From assembly GCF_020687165.1 (NCBI RefSeq), contig NZ_JAJEQC010000005.1: 64,000 nt of DNA. One strand, written 5' to 3'. Source of the DNA: Hominenteromicrobium mulieris (GTDB lineage: Bacteria; Bacillota; Clostridia; Oscillospirales; Acutalibacteraceae). Shown here one piece after another: positions 27,067-33,200 of this stretch. Within the stretch, counting starts at the first letter, position 1. Each line of letters begins with the position of its first letter. Both the position numbers and the translations under genes were made by a program. Under the pieces are notes generated by a model that saw only the letters and a list, made by a program, of their open reading frames with translations, was not told where the DNA came from and searched no databases.

Positions 27067-27111
27067 ATCCATAAAAGCTAACAGACTAAACGCAAAGGAG
27101 GGGCAAGACCG

Positions 27112-28758
27112 ATGAACGACTTTTACGCGACATTAGACCTTAATATCAGCAGCCTTACCCCTCGTAGCGTAAAGCTGTTAGCTTTTTTACAGGCGCATGC
27201 AGACAAAGAGGGTGTTTCCTTTTGGAGCAAACGAAAGACCTGCGAGGCGCTCGGAATCAGTGAATCGACCTATGCACGTGCTTTGCGCGAGCTGACGCGT
27301 GCGGGCTTAGTGGAAGTTAAGCCGCGCTTTGATGAGAACGGCCGTCAGCGCAGTAATACATACCGCGTTGTGAACACCAAGGGGCTCAAATATCGCGCAG
27401 ACATGGATGATGTAGAGAAGCTGCACCACCGTGAAGTGAAGGTATACAGCCAGATCATGCTGCAAATCGGTGAGGATAGCTGGGCGATTTCCCGCCGCAG
27501 CCTTGCCGATGCGTGCGGATGCTCTATGCGCTCTGTTTCGCGCCTTGTAGCAGCCTTGCGCGATAAGGGGATCCTTTGTGTGCGTGCGGAAGATCGCAGT
27601 TTTATGGGCAATAAGGGGCAGAGCTTCAATCGTTTCCGTCGGTACAAACCGGCGGAACTTTTGCTTTTGCGCTGTATTTTACTCATGCTGCTTTCTTCTT
27701 TGAATACCCCCGTAGTCAAATGTGACACCCCTATGAACCCTTACCCCCAGCTACAGTTTTTATGCCTGATTAAGGAGAAGGGGTATACGGTATTTAGAGT
27801 TTACAGGAAGAATAGAGTAAACAGGAAGAATCAACTATACCGCAAGTATAAGCGTGCAAAAGTGGCGCTTTGCGGTGGGGAAAGGAATATCATGACAGAG
27901 ATCATTTATGCAAAACCGCAGTACAAGCAGTCCCGTATGCCGGGAAAAGAGCTGTGTTGGCGTGTGCCGGAGGACATGCCGCTAAAAAATGAGAAGTGGG
28001 CATTGGTTCCGTGCAAGGAACATCTATATCTTGTGGAAATCTTGCGCAAGGAGTGGGTGGAGGACAATATAGCCGAGCAATACCGTCGTGTTTACGCGAT
28101 AGGCAGCACACGAGAAGAGTTAAAGCCGCCGATAGGGCGGGTGCATCTCATCGATGCAGACAGGATCGATATGCCTGGCGAAGTAAGCTATCACGCCGTT
28201 GAAAACTCGAAGCTTTCTAAGCCGGACGTGATGGAGCTGCTGCAATATCCCATCGGTGTGACGCTTGAAACGGGCGGTCGATACCGTGTGTTTCTGGGGG
28301 CATATCGGTTTTGGTATCTGCGGGAGTGCCTGCACTGGACGAAAATCCCGTGCTATGTTTACAAAATCAAACGGCAGATACGTGATCCTCGTGAACGGCG
28401 CCGCCGGGAAATTCATCGCAGGCAGCAGGCGGCAGAAAGTCCGCGTATCCGGCTCCAACTCTATGAGAATTACTACAAGCTGCTGAAAGGCATGAAGGAC
28501 GCCGGTGAGATCAAAGGCGGTTTACAGACGCGGCTGATGCAGCTTCTCGGCGTCTCCGAACGCACGGTGCGCATCTATAAGCAGCTCTCAGAACAACTTA
28601 CCGGGCGAGAAAAGCAGCGCTTAATGCGCGGTAAGCTGCCGTTTGTGCAAGCACGTGCCATTGCCGCAGAGAGAAATCAAAAAGCGGCAATGTTGCCGGA
28701 TTTTGAAAAAGCAGAGAAGACCAAAGACAAAAACCTACCCGCCGGTAGTGGTGAGTAG
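27112..28758 (+). CDS. HTH replication/partition protein fused to ParB-like protein
   Basis: An open frame of 548 residues preceded by AGGAGGGG. Residues 1-90 hold a winged-helix segment (KRKTCEALGISESTYARALR) of the kind found in ICE/plasmid initiators. A second HTH-like stretch (SLADACGCSMRSVSRLVAAL) lies near 130-150. From residue 261 a second unit begins at an internal ATG (27892) that has its own GGGGAAAGG site. It resembles ParB-like proteins, with RVHLIDADRID and a late HTH (LMQLLGVSERTVRIYKQL). Two genes may thus be merged or co-read. The final about 27 residues are encoded by the repeat unit beginning at 28675. Confidence 0.6.
   Translation: MNDFYATLDLNISSLTPRSVKLLAFLQAHADKEGVSFWSKRKTCEALGISESTYARALRELTRAGLVEVKPRFDENGRQRSNTYRVVNTKGLKYRADMDDVEKLHHREVKVYSQIMLQIGEDSWAISRRSLADACGCSMRSVSRLVAALRDKGILCVRAEDRSFMGNKGQSFNRFRRYKPAELLLLRCILLMLLSSLNTPVVKCDTPMNPYPQLQFLCLIKEKGYTVFRVYRKNRVNRKNQLYRKYKRAKVALCGGERNIMTEIIYAKPQYKQSRMPGKELCWRVPEDMPLKNEKWALVPCKEHLYLVEILRKEWVEDNIAEQYRRVYAIGSTREELKPPIGRVHLIDADRIDMPGEVSYHAVENSKLSKPDVMELLQYPIGVTLETGGRYRVFLGAYRFWYLRECLHWTKIPCYVYKIKRQIRDPRERRRREIHRRQQAAESPRIRLQLYENYYKLLKGMKDAGEIKGGLQTRLMQLLGVSERTVRIYKQLSEQLTGREKQRLMRGKLPFVQARAIAAERNQKAAMLPDFEKAEKTKDKNLPAGSGE
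28686..28697. repeat. GGCAATGTTGCC palindrome, copy 4
   Basis: G-type copy at the left of composite unit A, read in the 27112 gene as Ala-Ala-Met-Leu-Pro. That is a different frame from the coding copy at 16916. Confidence 0.75.
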
Positions 28759-28778
28759 GCTTTTCCATTTTAAAAAGC

Positions 28779-28790
28779 GGCAATGTTGCC
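28779..28790. repeat. GGCAATGTTGCC palindrome, copy 5
   Basis: G-type copy at the right of composite unit A, 20 bases after the stop of the gene at 27112 and 30 bases before the -35 box of the Phd/PIN operon. Confidence 0.75.
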
Positions 28791-28819
28791 GGTTAGGATA
28801 TTTATGTGCTCGTATAGTC

Positions 28820-28860
28820 TTGACATATTAGCTAATATATAGTAGTATAATATTAGCTAA
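28820..28860 (+). promoter_or_regulatory. Promoter and operator of the Phd/PIN module
   Basis: TTGACA (28820-28825) and TAGTAT (28843-28848) are 17 bases apart. TTAGCTAA occurs at 28828-28835, inside the spacer, and again at 28853-28860, just before the ribosome site. The first lies within the perfect palindrome ATATTAGCTAATAT. Two sites overlapping the promoter fit autorepression by the antitoxin. Confidence 0.75.
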
Positions 28861-28873
28861 AGGAGGTGCTGGA

Positions 28874-29110
28874 ATGATCTCAGCAACAGCAACAGAAATG
28901 CAGAATAATTTTGGCAGGTATCTAAATCTTGTTATTTCGGGTCAAGAGGTGATCGTAACGAAAAACGGCCATGAGGTGGGCCGCTTCGTCCCTAAAGATA
29001 TGGCAATTTCGTATCTTACGGATTCGCTGATCGGGATTTTAAAAAATGATGCTGACCTTGATGAAGTGCGAACAGAAAGGCTGAAGGAAAAATATGAAAT
29101 TGCTGATTGA
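28874..29110 (+). CDS. Phd/YefM-family antitoxin
   Basis: A 78-residue antitoxin. The N terminus (SATATEMQNNFGRYLNLV, then VIVTKNGHEVGRFVP) is the Phd/YefM DNA-binding fold. The acidic C-terminal segment would bind the toxin. ATG 28874 follows AGGAGG. It overlaps the PIN toxin start by 17 bases. It probably represses its own promoter through the two TTAGCTAA sites upstream. Pairing of a Phd-type antitoxin with a PIN toxin is a known mixed arrangement. Confidence 0.87.
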   Translation: MISATATEMQNNFGRYLNLVISGQEVIVTKNGHEVGRFVPKDMAISYLTDSLIGILKNDADLDEVRTERLKEKYEIAD

Positions 29111-29501
29111 TGCGAATATCCTGCTCGACGTTCTGCAAAATCGAGAGAATTTTGTTCGGGCTTCTTCTATGGTGTGGAAACTCTGTGAGACCGAACAAGC
29201 CAAAGGATATATTTCGGCGTTAACATTTGCAAATTTAGTTTACATTATGCGCAAAGAGATGGATGCACAGAGAATTGAAGAAGTTCTTCACATGCTTTCT
29301 TTAATTTTTGAATTTGCAGAATTGAATGATTCGGATTTATTTCGTGCGGCTGCTTTGCAATGGCCTGATTTTGAAGATGCCGTGCAAAGCGTTACAGCTG
29401 AACGTATTCATGCGGATTACATCATAACGCGTAATGTGCGTGATTTTTCAAGAAGTAAAGTCATTGCGTTCACACCAGATGAATTGCTTGCTCGTCTTTA
29501 A
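29094..29501 (+). CDS. PIN-domain (VapC-like) ribonuclease toxin
   Basis: A 135-residue PIN nuclease. The first acidic residue is in LLIDANILLD, the central acidic pair in WPDFEDAVQ, and the last in YIITRNVRDF, in the usual PIN order. VapC-type toxins cut tRNA or rRNA using a metal held by these residues. The gene starts inside the antitoxin, with AGGCTGAAGGA upstream. It is followed directly by composite repeat B, so the module is bracketed by near-identical repeats. Confidence 0.87.
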   Translation: MKLLIDANILLDVLQNRENFVRASSMVWKLCETEQAKGYISALTFANLVYIMRKEMDAQRIEEVLHMLSLIFEFAELNDSDLFRAAALQWPDFEDAVQSVTAERIHADYIITRNVRDFSRSKVIAFTPDELLARL

Positions 29502-29590
29502 TCAAAAAGCGGCAATGTTGCCGGATTTTGAAAAAGCAGAGAAGACCAAAGACAAAAAACTACCCGCCAATAGTGTGAGTAGGTTTTTGT
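29500..29590 (+). repeat. Composite repeat unit B
   Basis: Starts on the toxin stop codon. It holds one palindrome (29511-29522), the same spacer as unit A, then a degenerate CTAC/GTAG hairpin followed by GTTTTTG, which can terminate the toxin transcript. With unit A it forms direct repeats about 825 bp apart around the Phd/PIN module. Confidence 0.8.
29511..29522. repeat. GGCAATGTTGCC palindrome, copy 6
   Basis: G-type copy in unit B, 9 bases after the PIN toxin stop codon. Confidence 0.75.
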
Positions 29591-29639
29591 CTTATAAAGA
29601 ACAACTCTTATGCTGTAAAATTTAGTGCTAAATTAGATG

Positions 29640-29668
29640 TTGAATTTATCGTAAGATATGAGTATAAT
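29640..29668 (+). promoter_or_regulatory. Promoter of the second Phd/ParE module
   Basis: TTGAAT (29640-29645) and TATAAT (29663-29668) are 17 bases apart, 31 bases before the antitoxin ATG. No obvious palindrome lies on it. Confidence 0.75.
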
Positions 29669-29698
29669 AAAAGTAGATTATGAAAGGAGTGGGACAAT

Positions 29699-29953
29699 AT
29701 GCCAAATATCAAACCTATTTCTGATCTGCGAAATTACAGCGATGTTCTGCGAGACGTAGCTATTGGTGCGCCGGTTTTTCTGACCAAAAACGGGCGTGGC
29801 CGATATGCAATTCTCGATATGCAGGATTTTGAGAAGACGCAGGCAACACTTCGGTTAATGAACGAGCTTGCAAAAGGTCGTAAGTCCGGCGAGGAGAAAG
29901 GCTGGCTGTCGTTAGAAGACGTAGAAAAAAAGCTTGGGGTTACGAATGAATAA
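29699..29953 (+). CDS. Phd/YefM-family antitoxin (second module)
   Basis: An 84-residue antitoxin. The pattern SDLRNYSDVLRDVAIGAPVF, then TKNGRGRYAILDMQDFEK, is characteristic of Phd/YefM. ATG 29699 follows GAAAGGAGTG. The C-terminal part (SLEDVEKKLG) should contact the toxin. The toxin gene starts 8 bases before this gene ends. The module is unrelated in sequence to the Phd/PIN pair beside it. Confidence 0.85.
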   Translation: MPNIKPISDLRNYSDVLRDVAIGAPVFLTKNGRGRYAILDMQDFEKTQATLRLMNELAKGRKSGEEKGWLSLEDVEKKLGVTNE

Positions 29954-30260
29954 TTTGCATTTATCCGCAGAAGCACAAAATGACCTCATGGAGATCAAAG
30001 CTTATATCGAAGAAGATTTGCTGAATCCCTCCGCAGCTTTGACAACGGTAAGCCGGATCACAAAAAGTTTGCGAGTTTTGCAGAATTATGCGTACGCCGG
30101 AGCGTTGCTGTCTTCGATTGCGGATATAGAGAGCGACTACAGATTTATTGTAAGTGGGAATTATATCAGCTTTTATCGCGCTTGTGGCAATGATATTTAT
30201 ATCGACCGTATACTCTATGCTCGCCGCGACTATCTACGAATTCTGTTTCCAGAACTATAA
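29946..30260 (+). CDS. RelE/ParE-family toxin (second module)
   Basis: A 104-residue toxin. LSAEAQNDLMEIKAYI at the N terminus and DIYIDRILYARRDYLRILF at the C terminus are the classic RelE/ParE pattern. ATG 29946 is chosen over an upstream GTG/TTG option because GGGGTTACG precedes it and the overlap with the antitoxin is then a normal 8 bases. ParE types poison gyrase and RelE types cut mRNA; the sequence does not decide between them. Confidence 0.85.
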   Translation: MNNLHLSAEAQNDLMEIKAYIEEDLLNPSAALTTVSRITKSLRVLQNYAYAGALLSSIADIESDYRFIVSGNYISFYRACGNDIYIDRILYARRDYLRILFPEL

Positions 30261-30617
30261 AGTGCTTATATGGGCGAAAAGCGGCAATGTTGCCACTTTT
30301 GCTCTGGAAAATTTGTTGCAGAGACTTATTTGTATTTCGCGTTATTTTGAGCTCAATGAGTTTTTGCACTGGGCGATGGGAAGCAAACAGATAATGACTT
30401 TGTTCTGCACAGAACAATCTACAAATCATTCTACAAATCTTCAAACCTCTTTTTTGCCGGTCTCGAATATAGTATCAAATCAAGATTTACTAAATCTAAA
30501 TTTGTTTTATTTGGAGATACCCTATATCTATTAAAAAAGGTTTCAACCCCAAATGCTGATTATGCGGCAGAAAACGAAACGCAGCTCTATACCCTTAATC
30601 AAATCGTTCATTACGCA
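30261..30617. other. Gene-free AT-rich stretch between toxin module and integrase
   Basis: Contains palindrome copy 7 at 30283-30294, 22 bases after the toxin stop, then about 320 bases with no convincing gene. The short open frames here lack ribosome sites. A CTACAAATCATT/CTACAAATCTT pair is the only local repeat. It may be the decayed remains of an earlier cargo gene. Confidence 0.5.
30283..30294. repeat. GGCAATGTTGCC palindrome, copy 7
   Basis: G-type on the left (AAAAGCGGCAATGTTGCCAC) and followed by ACTTTT, 22 bases after the second toxin stop. Confidence 0.7.
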
Positions 30618-30703
30618 TAAAAAGCAGAGGATAGCAAAGGTAAAACCTACCCGCCGATAGTGGTGAGTAGGTTTTTCTATTTTAAAAAGCGGCAATGTTG
30701 CCG
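30618..30703. repeat. Composite repeat unit C
   Basis: Contains a diverged spacer (AAAAAGCAGAGGATAGCAAAGG), the CCTAC/GTAGG hairpin with TTTTTC, then the AAAAAG palindrome (30691-30702). It ends 3 bases from the integrase stop codon, so read on the minus strand it lies just where an integrase terminator is expected. Confidence 0.75.
30691..30702. repeat. GGCAATGTTGCC palindrome, copy 8
   Basis: G-type copy in unit C, 3 bases beyond the integrase stop codon on its downstream side. Confidence 0.75.
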
Positions 30704-30705
30704 GT

Positions 30706-31593
30706 TTATTGCTGTACGCTTGAAAGACGGCACATTTGCTCGTAGAGGGATGTGTGATCCGGGTGGACGTACCGGCGGAGCGTAAAGGCCGGGTTGGAGT
30801 GGCCAATGATAAGAGCAAGGCTTTTTGCGTCCGAGCCGTTTTCAATCATTCGGGTCGCGAAGGTATGGCGCAGCATGTGCGGCGATACGCGGCGAATTCC
30901 GGCGCACTTTGAAGTGTACAGGCAAATGTGCCGTAAGTGACCGGCGCTTACCGGTTCTGCATCGCCGAATATGTATCGGTTAGAGCTGCAGCGCTTAGCC
31001 CAGCCTTGCAGATGTGTGAGCATAAGGGCGACTTCGGGAATCACCGGCACGCTGCGAATGCCGTTCTTTGTTTTGCTTTTTTCAACGCGCAGAACCTTGG
31101 CTTTTTTATCCCAGTCCTGCCAGCGCAGGTTTTGCAGCTCTCCGCGCCGCAGGCCGGTCAGAAGAAAGGTTTGCAGAATGAACTGATCTCGAATCGTGAG
31201 TTGCTTTGCAGCTTCTTCAAACGCTTGCTGTTCTTCGTGTGATAGCCCGTTGATGACTTTTTCCGAGGCTTTTTTGGGGACGGTGACACCATTGATCGGG
31301 TTTTCCGTACACTGGTGATTCTCAATCGCGGTTTGGTAGGCCAAGTTATAAAGCGACTTGATATGCCGTAAAGATGATTTTGCGTACTTCTTTGATAGGT
31401 CGTTCAAGGCTTTTTGAAATGTGACCGGCAGCAGTTCGGTGAGCAGCGTGCTTTCGATTTCCGGGAAACGCCGCGATAACCTCTTTCGGGCATCTCGGTA
31501 GATTTCGAGCGTTTTCGAGGCATATTCCGGCACGGCGTATACCTCATACCAAACATCCAGCCATTCTCCGATGGTACAGACTTTTCTTTCCAT
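30706..31593 (-). CDS. int: Tyrosine recombinase/integrase of the ICE
   Basis: A 295-residue tyrosine recombinase. The N-terminal SAM-like core-binding domain covers about 1-100. The catalytic set is complete: Arg149 in TGLRRGEL, Lys in EKSKTKNG, His239 and Arg242 in HMLRHTFATR, His265 in LIIGHS, and the nucleophile Tyr275 in LRRYVH. It should integrate and excise the element at a short core site, probably the 3' end of tRNA-Val 1.5 kb to the right. ATG 31593 is followed by METERK-like residues; GAGAGG lies upstream. No excisionase gene is obvious nearby. Confidence 0.92.
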   Translation of the reverse strand: MERKVCTIGEWLDVWYEVYAVPEYASKTLEIYRDARKRLSRRFPEIESTLLTELLPVTFQKALNDLSKKYAKSSLRHIKSLYNLAYQTAIENHQCTENPINGVTVPKKASEKVINGLSHEEQQAFEEAAKQLTIRDQFILQTFLLTGLRRGELQNLRWQDWDKKAKVLRVEKSKTKNGIRSVPVIPEVALMLTHLQGWAKRCSSNRYIFGDAEPVSAGHLRHICLYTSKCAGIRRVSPHMLRHTFATRMIENGSDAKSLALIIGHSNPAFTLRRYVHPDHTSLYEQMCRLSSVQQ

Positions 31594-31672
31594 TGTAAAC
31601 CTCTCCTGTTAGATAAAAATTCCCGTTAGGGTTAATTCAGTTTAACAGTGAAAGGAAAGAAAAACAAAAACC

Positions 31673-31684
31673 GGCAATGTTGCC
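31673..31684. repeat. GGCAATGTTGCC palindrome, copy 9
   Basis: Complete C-type copy, AAAACCGGCAATGTTGCCGG followed by TTTC, between the integrase start and the gene at 31754. A terminator here could stop read-through in either direction. Confidence 0.75.
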
Positions 31685-31753
31685 GGTTTCAGCTTGTCGA
31701 TATAGAAACAGCTCTGCCTATTTATAGTGCTATTGTAGGAGAAGTGAAATTTT

Positions 31754-32017
31754 ATGACAAAATCAAAATTTGAAACCGAAAAAGAAAAGTGGATAAAACG
31801 CGGTGAGATAAAAACATACAATATGACTGAACTTTTGACCTATGACGAGAAGCAAACAGAAGACCATTTGGCCGGTGCAGAAGTGTGTGCATATGCAGCG
31901 TACACGTCTCGCCTACATGTGATGTTGTATACGGTACAGACGGTTTGGAGTATCTTACCAAACGGGGATACGGGTGATGTTATTCGAGAAAATTATAAAT
32001 TGTTGCTTGCATTTTGA
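31754..32017 (+). CDS. Hypothetical protein, 87 aa
   Basis: Not recognised. ATG 31754 follows TAGGAGAAGTG. The N-terminal 45 residues are charged and helical (KFETEKEKWIKRGEIKTYNM). The C-terminal half is more hydrophobic and includes YAAYTSRLHVMLYTVQTVWS. It lies between the integrase and the type I toxin locus and is closed by palindrome copy 10. An excisionase-like role is possible by position and size only. Confidence 0.55.
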   Translation: MTKSKFETEKEKWIKRGEIKTYNMTELLTYDEKQTEDHLAGAEVCAYAAYTSRLHVMLYTVQTVWSILPNGDTGDVIRENYKLLLAF

Positions 32018-32042
32018 AGAATTGAACGGATGCGGAAAAACC

Positions 32043-32054
32043 GGCAATGTTGCC
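32043..32054 (+). repeat. GGCAATGTTGCC palindrome, copy 10 (terminator-like)
   Basis: AAAACCGGCAATGTTGCCG followed by nine T residues, 25 bases after the stop at 32017. This is the copy that looks most like a true rho-independent terminator. Confidence 0.75.
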
Positions 32055-32080
32055 GTTTTTTTTCTGTGTGAATAAAGATC

Positions 32081-32109
32081 TTGCCAGAAAAGGATATTTC
32101 TGGTAGAAT
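32081..32109 (+). promoter_or_regulatory. Promoter of the type I toxin mRNA
   Basis: TTGCCA (32081-32086) and TAGAAT (32104-32109) are 17 bases apart. The transcript would begin near 32116 with a GAACTGC/GCAGTTC hairpin at its 5' end. Confidence 0.75.
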
Positions 32110-32254
32110 AAAAACGAACTGCAATACGCAGTTCGGGTGCTGCCATAACGGTGGACGGTTGGCCCTCAGATGCGGATTTTCCGCACCGTGTGAGGGAACA
32201 TTTCTTGAATATGAAAAAATCCCTCAATCCAACACGGAGAGAGGGATGATAGAC

Positions 32255-32338
32255 ATGAGTGATTTTGAACTTTTATCTTTGGTCGTGATGACCGCGAACT
32301 TAATCGTACAAATCCTCATCTACATAAAGAAGAAATGA
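32255..32338 (+). CDS. Holin-like type I toxin peptide, 27 aa
   Basis: A 27-residue hydrophobic peptide with polar MSDFE at the start, a single membrane span (about residues 6-23) and a KKK end. This matches the putative holin-like toxin family that includes TxpA/BsrG-type peptides, which damage the membrane when overproduced. ATG 32255 is chosen because GGAGAGAGGG lies before it. The long 5' leader (about 140 bases) holds a segment complementary to the 3' part of the transcript, typical of translationally inert type I mRNAs. An antisense promoter faces it from 32427-32454. Confidence 0.8.
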   Translation: MSDFELLSLVVMTANLIVQILIYIKKK

Positions 32339-32344
32339 GCCGCC

Positions 32345-32420
32345 CTTTGCCCAAAAGTGTACGACTCATTTTTTCTGAGTATCATTGAGGGCTAACCGTT
32401 CATCGGCAGCACTCTTTCTA
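32345..32420 (-). ncRNA. Antisense RNA antitoxin of the type I locus
   Basis: The predicted RNA starts near 32420 from the promoter at 32427-32454 and runs towards the toxin gene, covering the 3' region of the toxin mRNA. It contains an ACTCA/TGAGT hairpin. The 3' end is not certain. Base pairing with the toxin mRNA tail would favour its decay, as in TxpA/RatA. Confidence 0.6.
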
Positions 32421-32426
32421 TTTCTA

Positions 32427-32454
32427 ATTATAAACGCTTTTGGTGTTTTGTCAA
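32427..32454 (-). promoter_or_regulatory. Antitoxin RNA promoter
   Basis: On the minus strand TTGACA (32449-32454) and TATAAT (32427-32432) are separated by 16 bases. It is stronger by consensus than the toxin promoter, as expected for an antitoxin RNA. Confidence 0.82.
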
Positions 32455-32465
32455 GCACAAAAACC

Positions 32466-32477
32466 GGCAATGTTGCC
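32466..32477. repeat. GGCAATGTTGCC palindrome, copy 11
   Basis: Full C-type copy, AAAACCGGCAATGTTGCCGG plus TTTTC, between the antitoxin promoter and the next RNA locus. It is the right-most copy; none is found in the chromosomal half of the window. Confidence 0.75.
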
Positions 32478-32568
32478 GGTTTTCGATGAGAGAAAAGGCG
32501 GAGACGGGTTACGCGGTGAGCAAAATCGCGACACCTTGTTGAAAAATGCAGAAAAATTTTATTTTGCG

Positions 32569-32597
32569 TTGACGAGCGGGGAAAGAAGTGCTATACT
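32569..32597 (+). promoter_or_regulatory. Plus-strand promoter of a structured RNA locus
   Basis: TTGACG (32569-32574) and TATACT (32592-32597), 17-base spacing. It directs transcription into the hairpin-rich stretch that follows. Confidence 0.75.
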
Positions 32598-32603
32598 TTT
32601 AAA

Positions 32604-32758
32604 TAGAAATAAAGAAAACGTCCGCTACGGACGCTTCTCGGTCGATAAACGATCTGGTAAATCGTTTATCGATTCCAGATGTTACACCATCTGAAAACTT
32701 CGCGAAAAGACGCCGATAGGACGTTTTTTACAAGAGGGGTGCTTCATGTCTAACACTT
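32604..32758. ncRNA. Overlapping convergent RNAs, unknown type
   Basis: Two promoters face each other across about 150 bases that contain no normal gene. The plus RNA can fold into CGTCCG/CGGACG (loop CTA), CGATAAACGAT/ATCGTTTATCG, and CAGATG/CATCTG. An outer AAAACGTCC/GGACGTTTT helix competes with the first hairpin. On the minus strand CGTCCGTAGCGGACGTTTTC can terminate. The minus RNA could encode a 21-residue peptide from 32747, but no ribosome site precedes it. The pattern recalls antisense-controlled type I loci. Confidence 0.55.
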
Positions 32759-32764
32759 AGTTAG

Positions 32765-32793
32765 ATTATAGCACAAGCCAAAAGATATTTCAA
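32765..32793 (-). promoter_or_regulatory. Minus-strand promoter of the structured RNA locus
   Basis: On the minus strand TTGAAA (32788-32793) and TATAAT (32765-32770) are 17 bases apart, pointing against the plus-strand promoter at 32569. Confidence 0.75.
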
Positions 32794-32828
32794 GGCTTTT
32801 CAGATGCTTGTCTGGAGAGCCTTTTTTA
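32791..32828 (+). terminator. Rho-independent terminator
   Basis: AAGGCT pairs with AGCCTT around an inner CAGA/TCTG stem, followed by TTTT. It lies just right of the convergent RNA locus. The next about 200 bases up to 33030 hold one 43-codon frame without a ribosome site, which I do not call as a gene. Confidence 0.55.
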
Positions 32829-33030
32829 TTTCTGAGTTTGAACCTTGACAATCAAATGAACCCGCAGACGAGAATACCCGGCGCAAATCAGTGTGCATGT
32901 GCGCACCTCTGCAAAGGGAAATACGCGGATAAGCGCGACCGGACAAACCTGATCGTGCCGCAGGAACGGCGTTTGAAAACGGGTCACTAAAATCAGAATT
33001 ATTAAAACGAATGATCTTTGTTTTAATCGA

Positions 33031-33059
33031 TGTGCATAGCTACTATCCAGCTATGCACA
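33031..33059. other. 11-bp inverted repeat beside tRNA-Val
   Basis: TGTGCATAGCT (33031-33041) and AGCTATGCACA (33049-33059) with a 7-base centre, 18 bases from the tRNA 3' end. It may terminate the tRNA transcript or be an integrase or excision arm site at the ICE boundary. Confidence 0.45.
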
Positions 33060-33076
33060 TACATTAGAACAAAGTT

Positions 33077-33153
33077 TGGTGGAAACGCGCGGGCTCGAAC
33101 CGCGGACCTCCTGCGTGTGAAGCAGGCACTCTAACCAGCTGAGCTACGCTTCC
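33077..33153 (-). tRNA. tRNA-Val (anticodon CAC)
   Basis: A complete cloverleaf on the minus strand. Acceptor GGAAGCG pairs with CGTTTCC, the D-arm is GCTC...GAGT, the anticodon stem CCTGC/GCAGG carries loop TTCACAC (anticodon CAC, reading GUG), and the T-arm contains GGTTCGAGCCC. The CCA end is encoded. Its 3' end faces the mobile element, the usual arrangement for tyrosine-recombinase insertion, which leaves the tRNA intact. Confidence 0.93.
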
Positions 33154-33171
33154 ATATCAACTGTATTATGT

Positions 33172-33200
33172 ATTCTACCACAGAAAATGGGATTTGTCAA
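33172..33200 (-). promoter_or_regulatory. tRNA-Val promoter
   Basis: On the minus strand TTGACA (33195-33200) and TAGAAT (33172-33177) with 17 bases between them. The remaining stretch to 33450 shows no gene. Confidence 0.75.

Larger units (their letters stand above)
28675..28797 (+). repeat. Composite repeat unit A
   Basis: The unit runs: AATCAAAAAG plus palindrome (28686-28697), then a spacer GGATTTTGAAAAAGCAGAG and following bases, then a CCTAC/GTAGG hairpin with T-run, then AAAAAG and a second palindrome (28779-28790). The first 59 bases are identical to unit B. It supplies the last codons of the gene at 27112 and precedes the first Phd/PIN module. Confidence 0.8.

Noticed and set aside
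29434..29625. Frame extending past the PIN toxin
   Set aside because: It is composite repeat B read in another frame; it resembles the C terminus of the 27112 gene only because both are repeat sequence.
30154..30534. 126-codon frame after the ParE-like toxin
   Set aside because: It begins inside the toxin gene in another frame, crosses a palindrome and has no ribosome site or recognisable motif.
28675..30705. CRISPR array
   Set aside because: The repeats are few, unequally spaced and separated by complete genes; no cas gene is present anywhere in the window.
32808..32990. 60-codon frame left of tRNA-Val
   Set aside because: It starts inside a terminator hairpin, and its internal ATG has no ribosome site; it may be decayed DNA.
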